A stretch of 64,000 nt of DNA, taken from contig JAZHRO010000036.1 of the NCBI GenBank assembly GCA_037157565.1, forward strand, positions 15,674,501 through 15,738,500, read 5' to 3'. Numbering within the stretch: position 1 is the first letter of the stretch; each line of letters opens with the position of its first letter. This document shows positions 21,004 to 33,955 of this stretch, piece after piece. Below the pieces are notes generated by a model. The model did no database searches, had not been told where the DNA came from, and saw only the letters and a list, made by a program, of their open reading frames with translations. The stretch is from Thalassia testudinum. Taxonomy: Eukaryota; Streptophyta; Magnoliopsida; Alismatales; Hydrocharitaceae. Made by a program: the position numbers and the translations under genes.

Positions 21004-21930
21004 AGAGTAGGGAATTTCTTTTGCGGGTTCCATGGGATTAAGGTGGGAAGTGGTGGTGTGGAATAATATGGAGGGTGGTACAAGTTTATGGGTAATATTT
21101 GGAGTTTTAAATGGCATGACGAGTTGAAAAGTCCCGCTTGAGTTATTCTTCCTCATTTTGCAAATCTTTGATCCACGCCCTTGTAAGGAAAATAGTCACT
21201 TATTACACTTATGGTATAAATATGCTAAGTAACACATTATTAACCCAAGATACATGCATAACCAGCTAGACACACACACACACATAATGCACCAATCTGA
21301 TGCAATAATGCATGCATTGCTACGGAACTAATTCAAATTAAGCATGCTTGATGTTAAATTATGCATGTGCATCATTTAATTGTGTGTCATTTTCTGCAAT
21401 ATTTTGATGGTTTTGTATTGTGGATTTATTGTGTGATCTTGATGGCATACAAAGTGGAGTATGGTGAGAGAGTTGAGCTATTTTTGATGTAATCCCTATA
21501 ATTTGGGAGCCTCATTTTACATGTGATGTAATTTGTATGGAATGAATGCATGCATGTGATTAGATCCATTTGGATGCGATCTCAAACATGATACATAGGA
21601 AATAATAGAATACGATTATAATAGTAGACTAGGTTGAGATTAGTAATTTAATACGATTAAATTGAGTCATCTTAAATGACCTAGTCAAATTAGTAGGACT
21701 GGATATCCCTCAAGCGTCAAGTAGATTATCATGGTGATAATGAACCATCGACCTCCACCAAGCCGATGAAGACGTAATCACAAGGTTGTGCTAATGGGTG
21801 ACATCCCCCTCAGGACAACATTAACAACAACATGCATGTGGAGCAATTGCCTCGCTTCCTGAAAGGGATGGGCCATATGCGAACCAACCTATTTGTAGTT
21901 TCTAGCCCCTCAGTTAGGTGCCTTTGTTTA
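21004..21930. other. Unassigned AT-rich sequence
   Basis: A minus-strand frame over 21156-20899 begins just inside this segment but has no recognisable domain. The rest is AT-rich with a short (AC) run near 21271-21285. I see no promoter, PBS, PPT or coding domain; it may be a decayed internal or LTR region of element C or another repeat. Confidence 0.4.
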
Positions 21931-22990
21931 GACCCCATTAAGAGGATCCTAGGTTAGATGGCTCATATACTGAGCTAGGTTCAAGTTATTCACAAACTCC
22001 CACCCCAACGAAGCTTGGATAGCAAAGGATGGAAGGGTTGCTCCCTTTTTATTTTGGTTTATCAGCTCAACCAATTTCTTGGATACCAAGTCAACCTTAT
22101 CCAATTTTTCACAAATCAAATTCATATCCACATTTCTTACACTCTACTGAACTTCATAAATCCCACCCTTAGATTGCATAGATCTTCCGTAAGTTTTCAT
22201 GGAGGCATTATTCAAAGAATTTTCACTCATATTTTCAAATAATTCAAATGTGCTATCCTCATCTTAACACATAAAGTTTCCTTCGCATGATGCATCCACT
22301 AGGCTGCTCATTTGATCATTAAGCCCATGATAAAATATTTGCACTAGTTGTCATCTAGGAACCTCATGATGTGGGCATTTTTTGATTAGATCCATGGATC
22401 TCTCCTGAGCTTCATGTAATGGTTCTCTTGGTTGTTGAGAGAAGGTGGTGATAACTCTTTTGAGTGCATCCTATAGGGAAAATTTTTTTAGGAAGGCACT
22501 TCTCAACCCCTCCCAAGTAGTGATGGGCTTCCCTATTGTGTGGTACAAATGGCTAGCTTTATGTTTCAAGGAAAATGGGAAGAGCTTCATTTTTAGTACA
22601 TCATCACTTAGATTCTGGATTCTTATGGTTTCACTAATGGCAGTGAATTCTTCTAGGAATTGGAAAGGATCTTCAAAACTATTGCCATTGAAGTGAGGTA
22701 CGAGTGTTATGGCTGAATGTTCAATTTCAAAATGTGAATCAATCAGTGGAACCCTAACATAGGGTTCAAGTGCATAGTTGGAAGGATTATAGAAATCCCT
22801 CAAGGGTTTAGGCTATATTGGTTCTTGATTTTGGATTTTCAATAATTCAATCAATTCTTGAATGTCTCTGATGATGTGTTTGGAATTGATTGAGTTATTG
22901 TTAGAGGAGTGCTATTTGACAGTTTGGATCATCTTGATTTGGAGGAGGTTGATTCAGAGGGGGTTGATTGGGAGAGAGTTGGTTGGCCAT
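21931..22990 (-). pseudogene. Athila-type gag, element C
   Basis: The capsid-type protein starts at the minus-strand ATG at 22990 (MANQLSPNQPPLNQPPPNQ). The core domain lies at 22803-22471 with HFNGNSFEDPFQFLEEF, MKLFPFSLKHKASHLY and TTWEGLRSAFLKKF, clearly the retrotransposon gag family. A leucine-rich segment (ICEKLDKVDLVSKKLVELI, about 22120-22060) aligns with the same place in element A. Stops near 22810 and 22440 break it. The left end is lost, so protease and anything downstream are absent. Solo LTR E4 sits about 60 bp upstream of the start codon. Confidence 0.8.
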
Positions 22991-23048
22991 TAGATCAGAT
23001 TCAGATTTCATGTCAAATTCATATTAAGGATCACTAAAAATCAACCTT

Positions 23049-25397
23049 TGATGGTAACATCATTGTTCATATCTAGCTTAAATTGACTAATTTCCAAGCC
23101 TAAATTCACTTAATTAATCATTAAAAGGATATAATTCAATCTTGGCTTAATTAAGAAGAATAAATGAAAATTGGGTTAATTCTTCCATTTTAACGGAAGA
23201 ATACAAGTGCAGAATATCCTAAGGTTAAACTTACGCCTAATTGAAGGTCAATTGAGCTTAAAGTTCAAACAAGTGGGCTTGTGTGAACTGATTTAGGATT
23301 TTTCTGAAAATTGAAAGTAATTCATATTTAAAAACCTTAATTTTAGCCTCATTGAAATTAAAGGGCTTTTGGTTAAAATAAATGTAATCTAAACCTTCTA
23401 AAAATCACTGAAATATATTTTATAAGGTTTAGAACTTTTAATTTGACAAAAGGGAACCTATTTTGACCTAAAATAGACTTAGGCGGATGTTCATTATATT
23501 TTTAGTTAAATTGTAAATTAACCAATAAAACTTCATTAAAACCCAAACTTAAAGTCACCAATAGATTCCTTAGGTTTAAATTAGTCTACCATAAAAATTT
23601 GAGTCTAATTGGACATCAATCTTTACCTACTTCTCATTCGGGCCCTCAATTTTTGAATTTATTGCAATCACATCCAATTTCCTCTCATTAAGGCCTTTGG
23701 CTGATGTCATGCTGACGTCAGCCATCATCTTCTTCCTCTTGCAAGCAGCAACAGCCTCTCCTCTATCGCCAACTTGCAGTATCTCGAGATTGCGTGATTC
23801 TCGATCAAATCCCACCTAAATTGGTGGGATTGATCCTCGGATCTTGGTGATTATGGCAAGCAAGGTCTCAGTCCTTGATTTGGCATGTACAACCTCCAAT
23901 TTGGTCGAAAATCATGGGGCTTACAACCCAACCAATTGCTACTCAAATCCCTTGATTTGATCCTAATTGCAGCATGATTCACCTCTATAAAGCCTTGCCA
24001 TTCTTCTTCAATTCGACTCATGCAAATTTTAGACGTGAGACCCTCTTCCTCTTCTTCTTTACACACCATTAGAGCACCTTGGAGTTTCACTCGATCTCCT
24101 TCGTCATCACACCTCGTCGCCAATCGAGGTTGCAGCCTCCCTCCCCACATTGTCGCCGAGCTCCTGCCACAGAGCTGGTCCCTCTTCCTCCTTCGTTGCT
24201 CCAAATGAAGCTGCCAGAGTTCTCATCTTCCCCAACTCTGGCCAGTCAATGCCGGTCACACTCCAGCATCCTCGGCCCCTCGTAGGCACCCCTTTCTCTT
24301 CCCTCCTCTTCATAGAGTAGTTTAGACTCCTTAGAACTAGGATTTAGCCTCTATACATCTCCTCTCCTTGTCATCTTCTTCCACACCGGCACCAACTCCG
24401 ATGACATCCTCCTACTTGTTTTGTGCACCACCTTCGTGCACCAACCATCGTGGAAGCTCTAGCGGGTTGACGGGAAAAAACTCCTCAACCAAGTGAAGAT
24501 TTTGTTGCCTCCGCCGACCCCTTGGACATACCAACACGTTGCCAGCCCAGTTGCATCCGTCGACCCTCCTCCGCCCTCTTCGCATCAATTCAACACTGCT
24601 ACCACCTTCAATGCATTCAAGCAAAGCTTCACAACTCTTTTGTTGAGAGATTCAAGCTCTCCTTCGCTAGACCGAGCCCCTCCACAACCCTCGTTTCTCT
24701 CGCCTTCAACCGACCACCACTGACGTTCTCGAGCACCAAAGCTTCGTGAGAAGCTTGGTGAAGGCACGAGGAATCTACCTTGACCACGAGAAGGCAACTT
24801 CGACTTCCAACGAGCCCTCACCGATCTCACTGTACCCTCCTACAGCCTTCACATGCATGAAGGAGCTGAAGCTCCTGAAGCTGGCAGGGACCTCTTTGCA
24901 GAAGAAAGAAAACTCGTAGGGACTAGATTGTAGAGTTCTAAGGACTGAAGTGTAAGAAAATTAGTCTCTCCAAGGATTGATTTGCATTGTGTGCTAATTT
25001 GGTTCATGCTTTAGGTTTTAAATGAACTTTTATTGCAAAATCTTGTTCAAGCATTATTGATATCAATTATTTAATGCTTAGCTCTCTTTAGTGCTTAATT
25101 ACTCTTGATTGAGCATTACATAATTGAAATACATTTTTCTTAATTGCCTATTGAGTTGTATGATTAATTTTTGCATTTTTGAATTGGATTTTGATCATAG
25201 AGATTCGAATCAATCATATCTAGTCCTTAGCCAAATTTTTGCAAACCTGCGATAGTGGTATTTCACGCATTCATTTGCTCCCAGAGATGACCTCAGAATA
25301 CGCTTTGATTTCGAGAATTATAAATTTCAAAAGTCATTTTCGTGCATTTGAACATACTACAACGTGTGTTTTATTAAATATCGATTTGCGCATAGCA
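23049..25397 (+). mobile_element. Family-E solo LTR, plus orientation (E4)
   Basis: This 2.35-kb LTR begins TGATGGTAACATC and ends CGATTTGCGCATAGCA. It is the reverse complement of the family-E LTRs at 25698, 37890 and 56699: for example 23395-23480 mirrors 28030-28130. Flanks are ACCTT (23044-23048) and ATCTT (25398-25402), a target duplication with one transition. A TATA box is at 23993-24002, and R/U5 extends to the family motif TTTGCTCCCAGAGATGACCT. It lies in the leader of element C, head to head with E1 (300 bp away). Confidence 0.8.
23993..24002 (+). promoter_or_regulatory. TATA box of LTR E4
   Basis: CTCTATAAAG lies at the U3/R boundary of the plus-strand family-E LTR. A transcript from here that read through the 300-bp spacer would enter E1 in antisense. 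Confidence 0.5.
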
Positions 25398-25697
25398 ATC
25401 TTTTCCTAGGTTCCCTTTCTAAAGGTCTTACCAAGTGTGGATTTTGTGATCTTGTGCCATGCATACACTTGGAAGAACCTTAGAGATGAGAAGAGAACAA
25501 AGGAGAGAAATGTGTGTGCCCCTATCTAGTTCAATCAAGCAATCAACTTCTACCTTATCGGGTTGCACCTATTGGACCTAATCCAAGCCCTACCAACTCC
25601 AATTGGATCTCTTTGACCCTTAAACTACTTGGCCGAGCAGATGAGTGAGACCCCCTAGGACACTCTGCACGGCGATGCACCCTAGAGGTTGATGTGT
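25398..25697 (-). other. Leader segment of element C between two solo LTRs
   Basis: About 300 bp of non-coding sequence left between the target duplications of E4 and E1. Context makes it part of the leader of element C. No motif of its own is recognised. Confidence 0.5.
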
Positions 25698-28474
25698 CTT
25701 GTAATGGCTGGATCGAGGGTTTTGAAAGATGCGTTCGTTGTAGTAATAATTCCTCAAAAATAGCTCGAACAACAGATAAAATTTATAACTCGAATGTCAG
25801 AAATGAAGTCCGAGGTCGTTTGCTGGGAGCAAATATGGAATTCATGTGCTAATCTCAACAGATAATGTAAATAAGCACACTTAATTACTCAAAATCTAAT
25901 ATGCAATATATGGCATGAGTATATGATGAATCAAAAGAAATCTAGACAAAATAATGGTGATTTGGATCACCAATTATTAGTCTAACACATATAGCAAATA
26001 CTCAAATAATATCAACTATTCAAACCAAGTGCACAGTGCACTCCCTGTCAAGGGAATCAGACGACAGATTCTTTCAGCCAGACGACTTAAGTGTCCACTG
26101 CTACAGTGCAAAGAGGGCATTGTACTTCTTCTTCTCTTCTTTCTCTTCTTTGTCTTCTTTCTTCTTCTTCTTTCTCTACGTGCACAGGCCTTCTTGCTTC
26201 TTTCTTCCTTCTGTCCTCTGCTCTTCCCTTCAACTCTCCTTCCTCTTCTTCTCTTTTCCTTTATGCACAGGGGGACACTCTTCTTCAGATGCGGCTAAGT
26301 GTTAGCCGTTACACAATAGAGCGAAACCCACCTTAACCCCGTGCTCTCTCTCTCTTTCCTTCTCTCTAGTTTCTCTTCTTTCACGCCCTCCCAGGGCCAT
26401 GCACAGTACTGGGTATTTGGGCAATTGGTTTAGAGTGCACCCAAGACCAGGGTTGCCAGCGTAGGGTAGCAACCGAGGTGTGCACAGGCGTAGGCAGGTT
26501 AGATTAGAGCCAGGCCCGCATGGTGGTGTCACGAGCGAGGTGTGTGAGGGGCGCATGTGAGGGACCTCACCCCCCTGTGTGTTGAGGCGATAAGCCCCAA
26601 TCACTTTTTCCTTTTATGCACTGCTGGATATTCTTCTGCGCCTGATGTGGACTATGCCCCGTCCTTCTACTCGTGTGCTACAGCGAAGATGCTTCCGCTC
26701 AATTGGATGGTTGTAGCTAAGGGAGGCCTCAATCAAAGACCTGGGACGATTCCTAGGATGTAACCGCGTCACCTGGAGGTGGTGCCTGGAGCAAATGACT
26801 CAAGAATACAGCTTTGAACTTGCTCGAAGCAACTCTGGTAATGGCGGTGGTGGCGATGAACTTGAAAATGAAGAAGATGGCCTTGTGGCCTCATCAGATG
26901 GTTCAGCAGCTTTGTCGTAGCACGACGAATGTGGTGGTGGGTGCGATGTAGCATGAGGATGCGTGTAGGTGGCTAGCAAAGTCAGAACTGGACGGAGGAA
27001 CGTGCAGATTTCAGGGGCGTGTTTGGGTGAGCGGTGGAGCAAAATAGGAGAGGGGTTTGATTGGTGGATTCGTAGTGAAGCTTTTGGGAGTTGGGGTGAG
27101 GTGTAGCGATGGCGACACCTCGCCGGAGGAGTGGTCGGAGACGGAGAAGACGAAGGTGAATGGCGGTGTCGAGGGTTTGTTTTTGGGTTTTTGGGGTGTA
27201 AAACTAACCCAAGAGAACTAAGGATCTAATCTAACCCTAATCTAATAGACGAAGGGGGGAGAATGACACCGGTATTGGTAGGCTGGAACCGGGGAAGAAA
27301 GTACTCCGATGGAGGTAGGACGGCGACAACGACGGAGGTTGGGAAGCTCCTGCTGGTATGACCAAGAGCGAAAGAGGTTGAGGGGAAGGAATCTGCCACT
27401 GGTATTGCGGATGGACAACGAAGGAGATCAGGAGGAGTCGTCGGAGCTTGTGGAGTTTCTCAGCCAGAGCGGAGAGAGGAAGGGGGGGTTTCACGGCCGG
27501 AATTCAAGCTTGGAGTGGACGGCGTGCACTGGGGTTCTTTTTATAGGTCTTTAGAGGGTGATTAGAGCTTGGGAAGCAAGCTTCCCAAGCTTGGAAGGCC
27601 ACCGGAGTAGGAAACCCAAATCTCTCATGCATTCACATGAGAGCTTAGGAAAGAATTGAAGCTCAAGAATCAGTCTGACTGGAAGAGAATTTCAAGAGAA
27701 ATTTCCGATTCAAATTTGAGAATGTTTGATTGAGAATCGAGCGAGAAATCTCCACTCGAATCTCGTCGAAGCAAGGTGCATTCACACCAATGGCGGCAAG
27801 GAGATGAAGTTAGGGGGTTAAATGGAAATACTTTCAAAAGCTAGGGGTACGGGTGTGAGAGAAAGGATAAGATTGGACTGAAATGCAAACTTGGTCAAGA
27901 TGATCTCAGGTTGGGCCAAAATTTTGGTACAAACCTAATTTGGACCCAAGGAATTCAATGGTGAAGTTAGATTTAGGTTTTGACCAAGTTTGACTGGGTA
28001 AATTGCACAGTTACCCAAATTAGGGCAACTTTCCGTCTAAGACTCAATTTTAGGTCAAAATGGGTTCTGATGGTTAAATTGAAGGTACCAAACCCTAGAG
28101 AATATTTTTATATGATTTTTAGAGGGTTTATGTAAATTTTATCCTAAATAGAACCTCAGAAGATTAAGCAGGTCTATTTTTAGGATTTCAGATGTCATTT
28201 AATTCCTAAAATATGCGAAAACCCATTTTTGTTTGCGTGGACCTACTTGTTAGACAATTATGACCATTTGACTTTTAATTAACCCCTAAAAAATCCTGTT
28301 ATTGTTCTGCAATTGAGATATGCTGTTAAAACTGCAGTTTTACCCAGAATTTCTTATCTTTCTCTCAGAATGATTATGCAATGAATTATGGCCCTCTGGC
28401 TGTTATGTAGGAGCATTTAGTCCTTAATTATGACAAATTAAAGCTAGATATGGTTGATGATGACGTTATCATCA
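25698..28474 (-). mobile_element. Family-E solo LTR with TSD ATGTG (E1)
   Basis: This 2.78-kb solo LTR is flanked by a perfect 5-bp duplication ATGTG (25693-25697 and 28475-28479). Its left end reads TCTTGTAATGG where a TG is expected, a single change. The right end gives the minus-strand start TGATGATAACG. The TATA box is at 27538-27547, with AAGCTT palindromes just upstream. The sense strand has a long purine tract (plus strand CTTCTT-rich, about 26118-26265), seen also in E3. There is no PBS or PPT, so LTR-LTR recombination is inferred. Confidence 0.85.
27538..27547 (-). promoter_or_regulatory. TATA box of LTR E1
   Basis: The minus strand reads CCTATAAAAA. AAGCTT palindromes (27565-27600) lie about 20-50 bp upstream on the transcribed strand, as in E2 and E3. 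Confidence 0.6.
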
Positions 28475-29718
28475 ATGTGGTTTTCACATCAACCCATCTC
28501 ATCACCAATTGTTCCATGTAGATAAGGCCCCGGATTGACTCAATTAAGTCTGACTTGGCTTAGATGATTATCCAACCAAATTGGTGCATCTACTCTTTTT
28601 CAGGGCTTAGGTAGAATTGTGCTTCTTGGAATGTTGTGGGCATTAAAGGGGGTGATACCTTAATTATCAATTAGAATGTGTGAAGTTCACCCCAACCAAA
28701 CCAAACAAGGCCATTTAATTTTGTCAAAGAATTTTAGGGCTTAAACCTTGTGCTGGGGTCTTTTAGGGTTTAGTTAGTTACTAGTTCAAAGAAGGTCTAG
28801 TGATCACAACAAGTTTTTCAAACACGGGTTTGAATATTTTCTTTGAAATCCAAGATTGTGTTCACTATAGGCAAGAAACCTTAAGATGATCTCCCTAAAA
28901 CATGCACTAATACTAGATTCAGGGCACTTAGTGAATCAGTTTTAATTCTCAGAGTGGTGAAGCCCAAACAAAAGCAACCAAGGTTTTTGTGCACCACTCA
29001 ATCAGGATCACAAAAGCTAATTTTTCATGAATTTTCTAGGGGTTTACATAATTTAAAAAGAATGTTCTTTGCAGAATAGTCAATCACGTAGATCAAACCC
29101 CTAGTCAGTAATCCACCTAGACAGTAAGGATTCTATTTTTAGAAAATTTTAAAAATTTTATCAGATAAACTATACTTGTTCAGGAATCCAACCCAATGAA
29201 TTTCATGAAATTTGGAGCACCAAAAATATTAGGAAAATTTTGGGAAGTTGTAGTTTTTGTGTTATATTTTTAGAAAGGCCCATTAATAGTTAACAAATTG
29301 TTCAGAAAAAGACTGAATTTTTGAGGTGAAATTTATGGCTTTGTTCCTAATTTCACAAGGAACAATAAATAAAAACTTAGAAATTTTTATATGCTCTAAG
29401 TTCTTGGAATAAAATTTTGAAAACGGATCATAGATCTTATCCAACCACTGTAGTGATGGATGTGATCACACCTATCAAGAGAAAAAAAATTTTGCTAATT
29501 TTTTAAAATTTTTTTTAAAATTCTTTTATGCAACCTAACTAAGACTAACTAAGATGGGGATGCTTGTTGTCTTCACCCACAGTTTGCTATGTTGGTTTGA
29601 TCTTCGTGAAGGTGAATCCACACGCTTCCTACAAGACATAGGCAAAAACAATAAAGCAAGTTAATAAACCTAATACAAAACTAACCTAAATGCAAGTAAA
29701 GTAACTACATCCGTTGCC
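28475..29718 (-). other. Leader of element C next to its PBS
   Basis: AT-rich non-coding sequence between the E1 target duplication and the PBS, matching the place of the leaders in A and B. No open frame with a domain is present on either strand. Confidence 0.55.
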
Positions 29719-29736
29719 ACCCCGACAACGACACTA
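29719..29736 (-). other. Decayed tRNA-Asp primer-binding site, element C
   Basis: The minus strand reads TAGTGTCGTTGTCGGGGT. Against the tRNA-Asp complement it has four transitions plus a change at the last base. The position beside the LTR at 29744 supports the call. Confidence 0.65.
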
Positions 29737-29743
29737 AAATTAT

Positions 29744-31325
29744 TGTTCATTTTTCGTAAATATGAATTATGTAATCGTCATAATGCGAAACACGAAATCA
29801 AAATAAATCGAATTTGCGAATTGATTTGAATACAAATGATGAGTTTAGGTCAAACACGGGGAGGCAATCAATCTAATTACTCAACTAACTAAATAGGCTA
29901 ATATCTAATCACGCAATCACAAAGATAAATATAAAGCACAAAGAGAACTATATTATTAATAACCAAATGATTCAATGTTTACAACTAGGAAACTAAAATA
30001 ACAAGAATAAATAAAAGCTAAATAGAAGTAATCTAGAGCTAAGAGCAACTCAAAGGATGGAACCCAAAAGTAGGGGATGTGGAGGCGAAGACGTGAGCAT
30101 TGCCGTGTAGAACCACACCAGAGACTAGTGCGAGATCCCTTGGTTGTGAGAGGCTCGCACCCAAGGTAGAAGAATGCTTAAGGTAGAGAAGAGGCTCCAA
30201 CACATAGATAAATGAAGAAGATGTGTCTCAATTGGCCGTCCAAATGCTTCTTTCATAGAGGTGATGGGAAAATTTGATTGGTGGATGTAGAGCGGCTTGG
30301 ATCATCATCATGTAGGGTTGGGATTACAAAGGCTAGGGTTTAAAGTTAATGTAGATAACTAGGCTGGTTCTTGTTGGAATAAAAAGGAGTGCTAGGATTT
30401 AACCAAAAGGGAAGATGGAGGGCCTAGGTCTAGGCTTAGGTGGCTAGCCATGATAGGCTAAAATATGGGCTATTGGATGTTGTTTAGATGGTGAATATCT
30501 AGCCCTATGATGTGCCTGGCTATAGGTAAAGATAGGAATGTGTTAGGTTAAGATTTTGAAGAGGGATTCTAGGTCTTAGGATCTTGATCTAGGGGTGGAG
30601 AAGTGTTGCCATATGTGTGGCAAATGTTGGTTTTGAAAGGGTGTTAGTGGCACCACTAGGGTTGTTGGGTTTTTATTTTGAATTTGAATTTTAAGTGGAT
30701 TGGATATGGCCTTAGTTCCGTTATGAGTTCTAAGCCATGGGATGGGAATTTGATGGCGGATCTAGAGGGTACATAATGGCTATCCCACATAGGTGTATTG
30801 GAGGCAAGGGGGACGGCTAAATGTTGGATTGGTTGGGACGGATATGGGAGTGATTTAGGTCATTGGATTTAGGATCTATGGTGGAGATAATATTAAGGGT
30901 TTTGGCTGACCAATTTAATAGGAAAATCAAGGTGCTTTGGCTTGCCCAAATAGGTGCTAATTAAGTTATCTTGCCCAGGGATTTTGGTATAAGAATGAGG
31001 TTCTCAAATAGGCTAGGGGTAGGATTGATTGGGTTAGGGTTTAGGAAATTAGGTTAGCCTACAAGGGACAAGTAAGCTCAATTGGATTCAATGTTGAAGT
31101 ATAGCTCCAATTAGATCCAAACCTGGTACCTGCACTTATATAAACAAACACATCAAGGTACTAGATATACATATCAAGAATATTGCACAAAAACCCCTAA
31201 AATTGCAATATTTGCAAAATTCTGCAATATGACTAAGCTAACCTAATATAATGTAGTTAGACCCAAATTACTCTCAAACAAACATTAGTTCAGCATGAAT
31301 TAAGTAAATAAATAGAAACATATCA
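29744..31325 (-). mobile_element. LTR shared by elements C (PBS side) and D (PPT side)
   Basis: This 1.58-kb LTR has the element-C PBS immediately on its left and the PPT/hairpin module of element D (CACCCCTATGCATATC) immediately on its right. It therefore acts as 5' LTR of C and 3' LTR of D. The minus-strand start is TGATATGTTTCTA. The Athila U5 text GTCAAACACGGGG is at 29849-29861. No good TATA box survives. No TSD is expected if the arrangement arose by unequal recombination. Confidence 0.65.
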
Positions 31326-32840
31326 CACCCCTATGCATATCTTTTATTAGTCCTCAAGCAAAACCAAAACAAAAAACAATCAAAGAATCAAACACGAGTC
31401 TGAACTGAGATGAATCAAAAATACTGGCATTGATTCTTTACCAACTCAAAAGAAATTATACATAAAATCTTAACGTCAAAGACTCAATAGTTCTAAGGTA
31501 TGGACCACCTAAATCCACTTGGAAACTCTATTAGCCTTAGACTTGGGTCCCATAAGCAACTTTTATGACTTGATCAACCCATCCAAGGTTTGAATAGAAA
31601 TTTAATTTTAAGCATTTAGCATGTGTAAAAAGTGACTCTTTAAGTGGGCAACCAAGTTGAACTCTAGGTTTTCATGAAGGCACGAAATTTCTCTTTGCTC
31701 TAATGGACCCTATTTCGGATTTGCCTTACTAATGAATGATAGCTTTCTTCCTACCATTTTCTATCTCGAGGTGCCTAATTGGCCTCTTATTCTAAACCTC
31801 ACTCTTTTTTTTTTTACATTTTTTAATATTTTTGGATGCACACTTTTATATTTATTTATTTACTTATTTATTTTTTCCTCCTCCTAGTATATTTTTTTAT
31901 TTTCTCCTTTTCCTACACTTTCTTTTAGGCAGGTGGCTCTTCTGAACCCCATTCAAGAACATTTGCTAGACAAAGTCTTGAAAAGCTAAAGATGCAAAGA
32001 TCTAGACATCCTACAATTAGGGAGCAGACGCAATGTAACATGCCAACCATACCTGTAAGGATCAAATGACCCTCAATCTAAGCCCTATTGACTACTTGGT
32101 TTTCAATAGGTGGTCGCCTAAAAGATGAGTTAGTGCATAAGTGCAAGGGGAGATTGCATAATTTTCACAAACTTTTTAAACCATAGGCTAGGAAGATAAG
32201 TTACATACTTATCACTTCCTCGACTTAGTACTTCATCTTTTTCAAATCTTGTTCAAGGACTCAGGAGACAAGTTCGTATTTTAGTAAATACTTAACTAAT
32301 TAAGTCAAAATACGACCTGAAGAGTCTAAGCGAAAAGATCTTGATTATACGGTTCTTGAGACTGGTAAATTGTCAAAGTCAATAATTTTCTACTTTTCCT
32401 AGCTTAATACTCTAAAAACATCGATTTTTTAAAAAAGCAACGGAGCGAGAAACAGATGAACACACGAGAAAACATGAGAAAATAGAAACATGTAGCTGAA
32501 CTTGACAAGATTAGGCCTCCCCATGTGCCTATTTCATGCATTGTCAAACGAACATGCGGGAAAACAAAAACATGTAGTTGAACTTGACAAAATTACGAAC
32601 CCCTTGCCTATTTCATGCATTGTCCTCAATGCATGTCTAAAGTCAAAAAAGTACATAAAATAGCACTAGAAAAGAACAATTGAACTTGTTGTGCCTGTTG
32701 AAGAATCCAACTACTCCCACTTAATTTGTACACTAACCTAAGATAAAATTAGAGAAACTAAGTTAGCACAAATCAATGTTGGGTTGCCTCATAACAAGTG
32801 CTTAAATTTTACGTCGACAGCCATACGTAATATAGATGAT
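31326..32840 (-). other. 3' non-coding region of element D with two PPT modules
   Basis: Starts with the PPT module at 31326-31365. A second module with a perfect 9-bp stem CATGCATTG-TCCT-CAATGCATG is at 32614-32635. A further motif, TTGGGTTGCCTC (32783-32794), has a counterpart in element F (GGGTTGCCTCCC near 61160). T-rich runs occur at 31806-31900. There is no coding domain. Confidence 0.6.
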
Positions 32841-33438
32841 GTGCACACATCTAATTGACCTAAAATGCCTATTTATGCATGTTTCTAGTATTATAAAAGC
32901 ATTCATCATTATAAATATTGCATGACATGCATCACCATTCATTTAGGTTAGATTGTACAAATTTTAGGTTAATTCTCCCCTTTTGTGGTCAGGAACAAGG
33001 CAACATTTATCGGGCTTCAGATTGAAGATCCAACCATATGAATTTGATTAGGGTGACAATCAGAGTTTAATGACTCTAAGATCGTCCCGATCAAACCTCT
33101 GTAGCATCAGATGCAGCTCGAGAAAAATCAGAGATCAAGGGCCAAGGTGGTGTAAATCCATACCTTAGACGATAAATCCAACCACACTTATGGGTTCGGA
33201 TCATCGATCGCAGCCCAATGGCGTGAAAATCAATCCAATCTGACATCCATGGCACCATCTACAAGTTAGAGAACATGGACGGCTAGGATGGCACCACGTG
33301 GTGCCATCCCAACCTCCCAACACAGACCAAGCCTCCCGCTCCACCTTTGAAGATGTGATCAAGATGCAATCTCAGCCGTTGGATCGAGATCCAACTACTG
33401 AGAGCGTGCAAACATTAAATCCAAAATGCACCTCAAAT

Positions 33439-33506
33439 GGCTATGTAGCATGTTGGTTGCATGACTTCACGCAGAGAAAAGGGCGCCAGTTCGAAGTGCA
33501 GCGCAC
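33439..33506 (+). other. Weak tRNA-like module in LTR G1
   Basis: An A-box-like TAGCATGTTGGTTGCA and a B-box-like AGTTCGAAGTGC lie in the order and spacing of the modules at 575-640 and 54719-54789. It is more decayed than either. Confidence 0.35.
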
Positions 33507-33945
33507 CTCAAAGTGAAGTGGCGAGTGGGCGCGAGCGAAATTCGCATGTTGGATCATGATCAGATGGCATCGGCAGCAGCTACGTGGCAATCGGATGGAA
33601 ACGCAGTGCCGCATGCAGACGATGATGCTTCATTGCACGCCCAATCTGACACAGGTGCGCATTGAGCTAAAGATGAAGAGGCTTGAGCGCATCTAAGCCA
33701 TCCAATCTCTTGATCGGATAGTTGAGTTCTCTTGAACGTGATGAGGCACAATCGAGCACTTAATGCATGAAGGAGAAAAGCTAGTCGACGTGGCATGTTG
33801 TGGACTCTTGGATCAAGAGCGAGCGGTGGTGATGAGGCACGCGGTTATAGCGACATGTGTCTACAATGATGCACATATCCATCACTAGAGGCAACAGAGT
33901 TTAATGTTGAAAGTTAAAGTGTCTCTTTTGCCCCTATGTATACAA

Positions 33946-33955
33946 CTATATAAAG
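33946..33955 (+). promoter_or_regulatory. TATA box of LTR G1
   Basis: CTATATAAAG, a strong plant TATA box at the expected U3/R position of the plus-strand LTR. Confidence 0.65.

Noticed and set aside
23627..24830. Small host genes suggested by many overlapping frames
   Set aside because: The region aligns in inverted orientation with three other family-E LTRs and has matching ends and flanks of a solo LTR.
26029..26336. Ser/Phe/Leu-rich small membrane proteins
   Set aside because: Low-complexity translations of the CTTCTT tract in the R-U5 part of LTR E1; the same tract in E3 (56962-57515) gives similar false frames.
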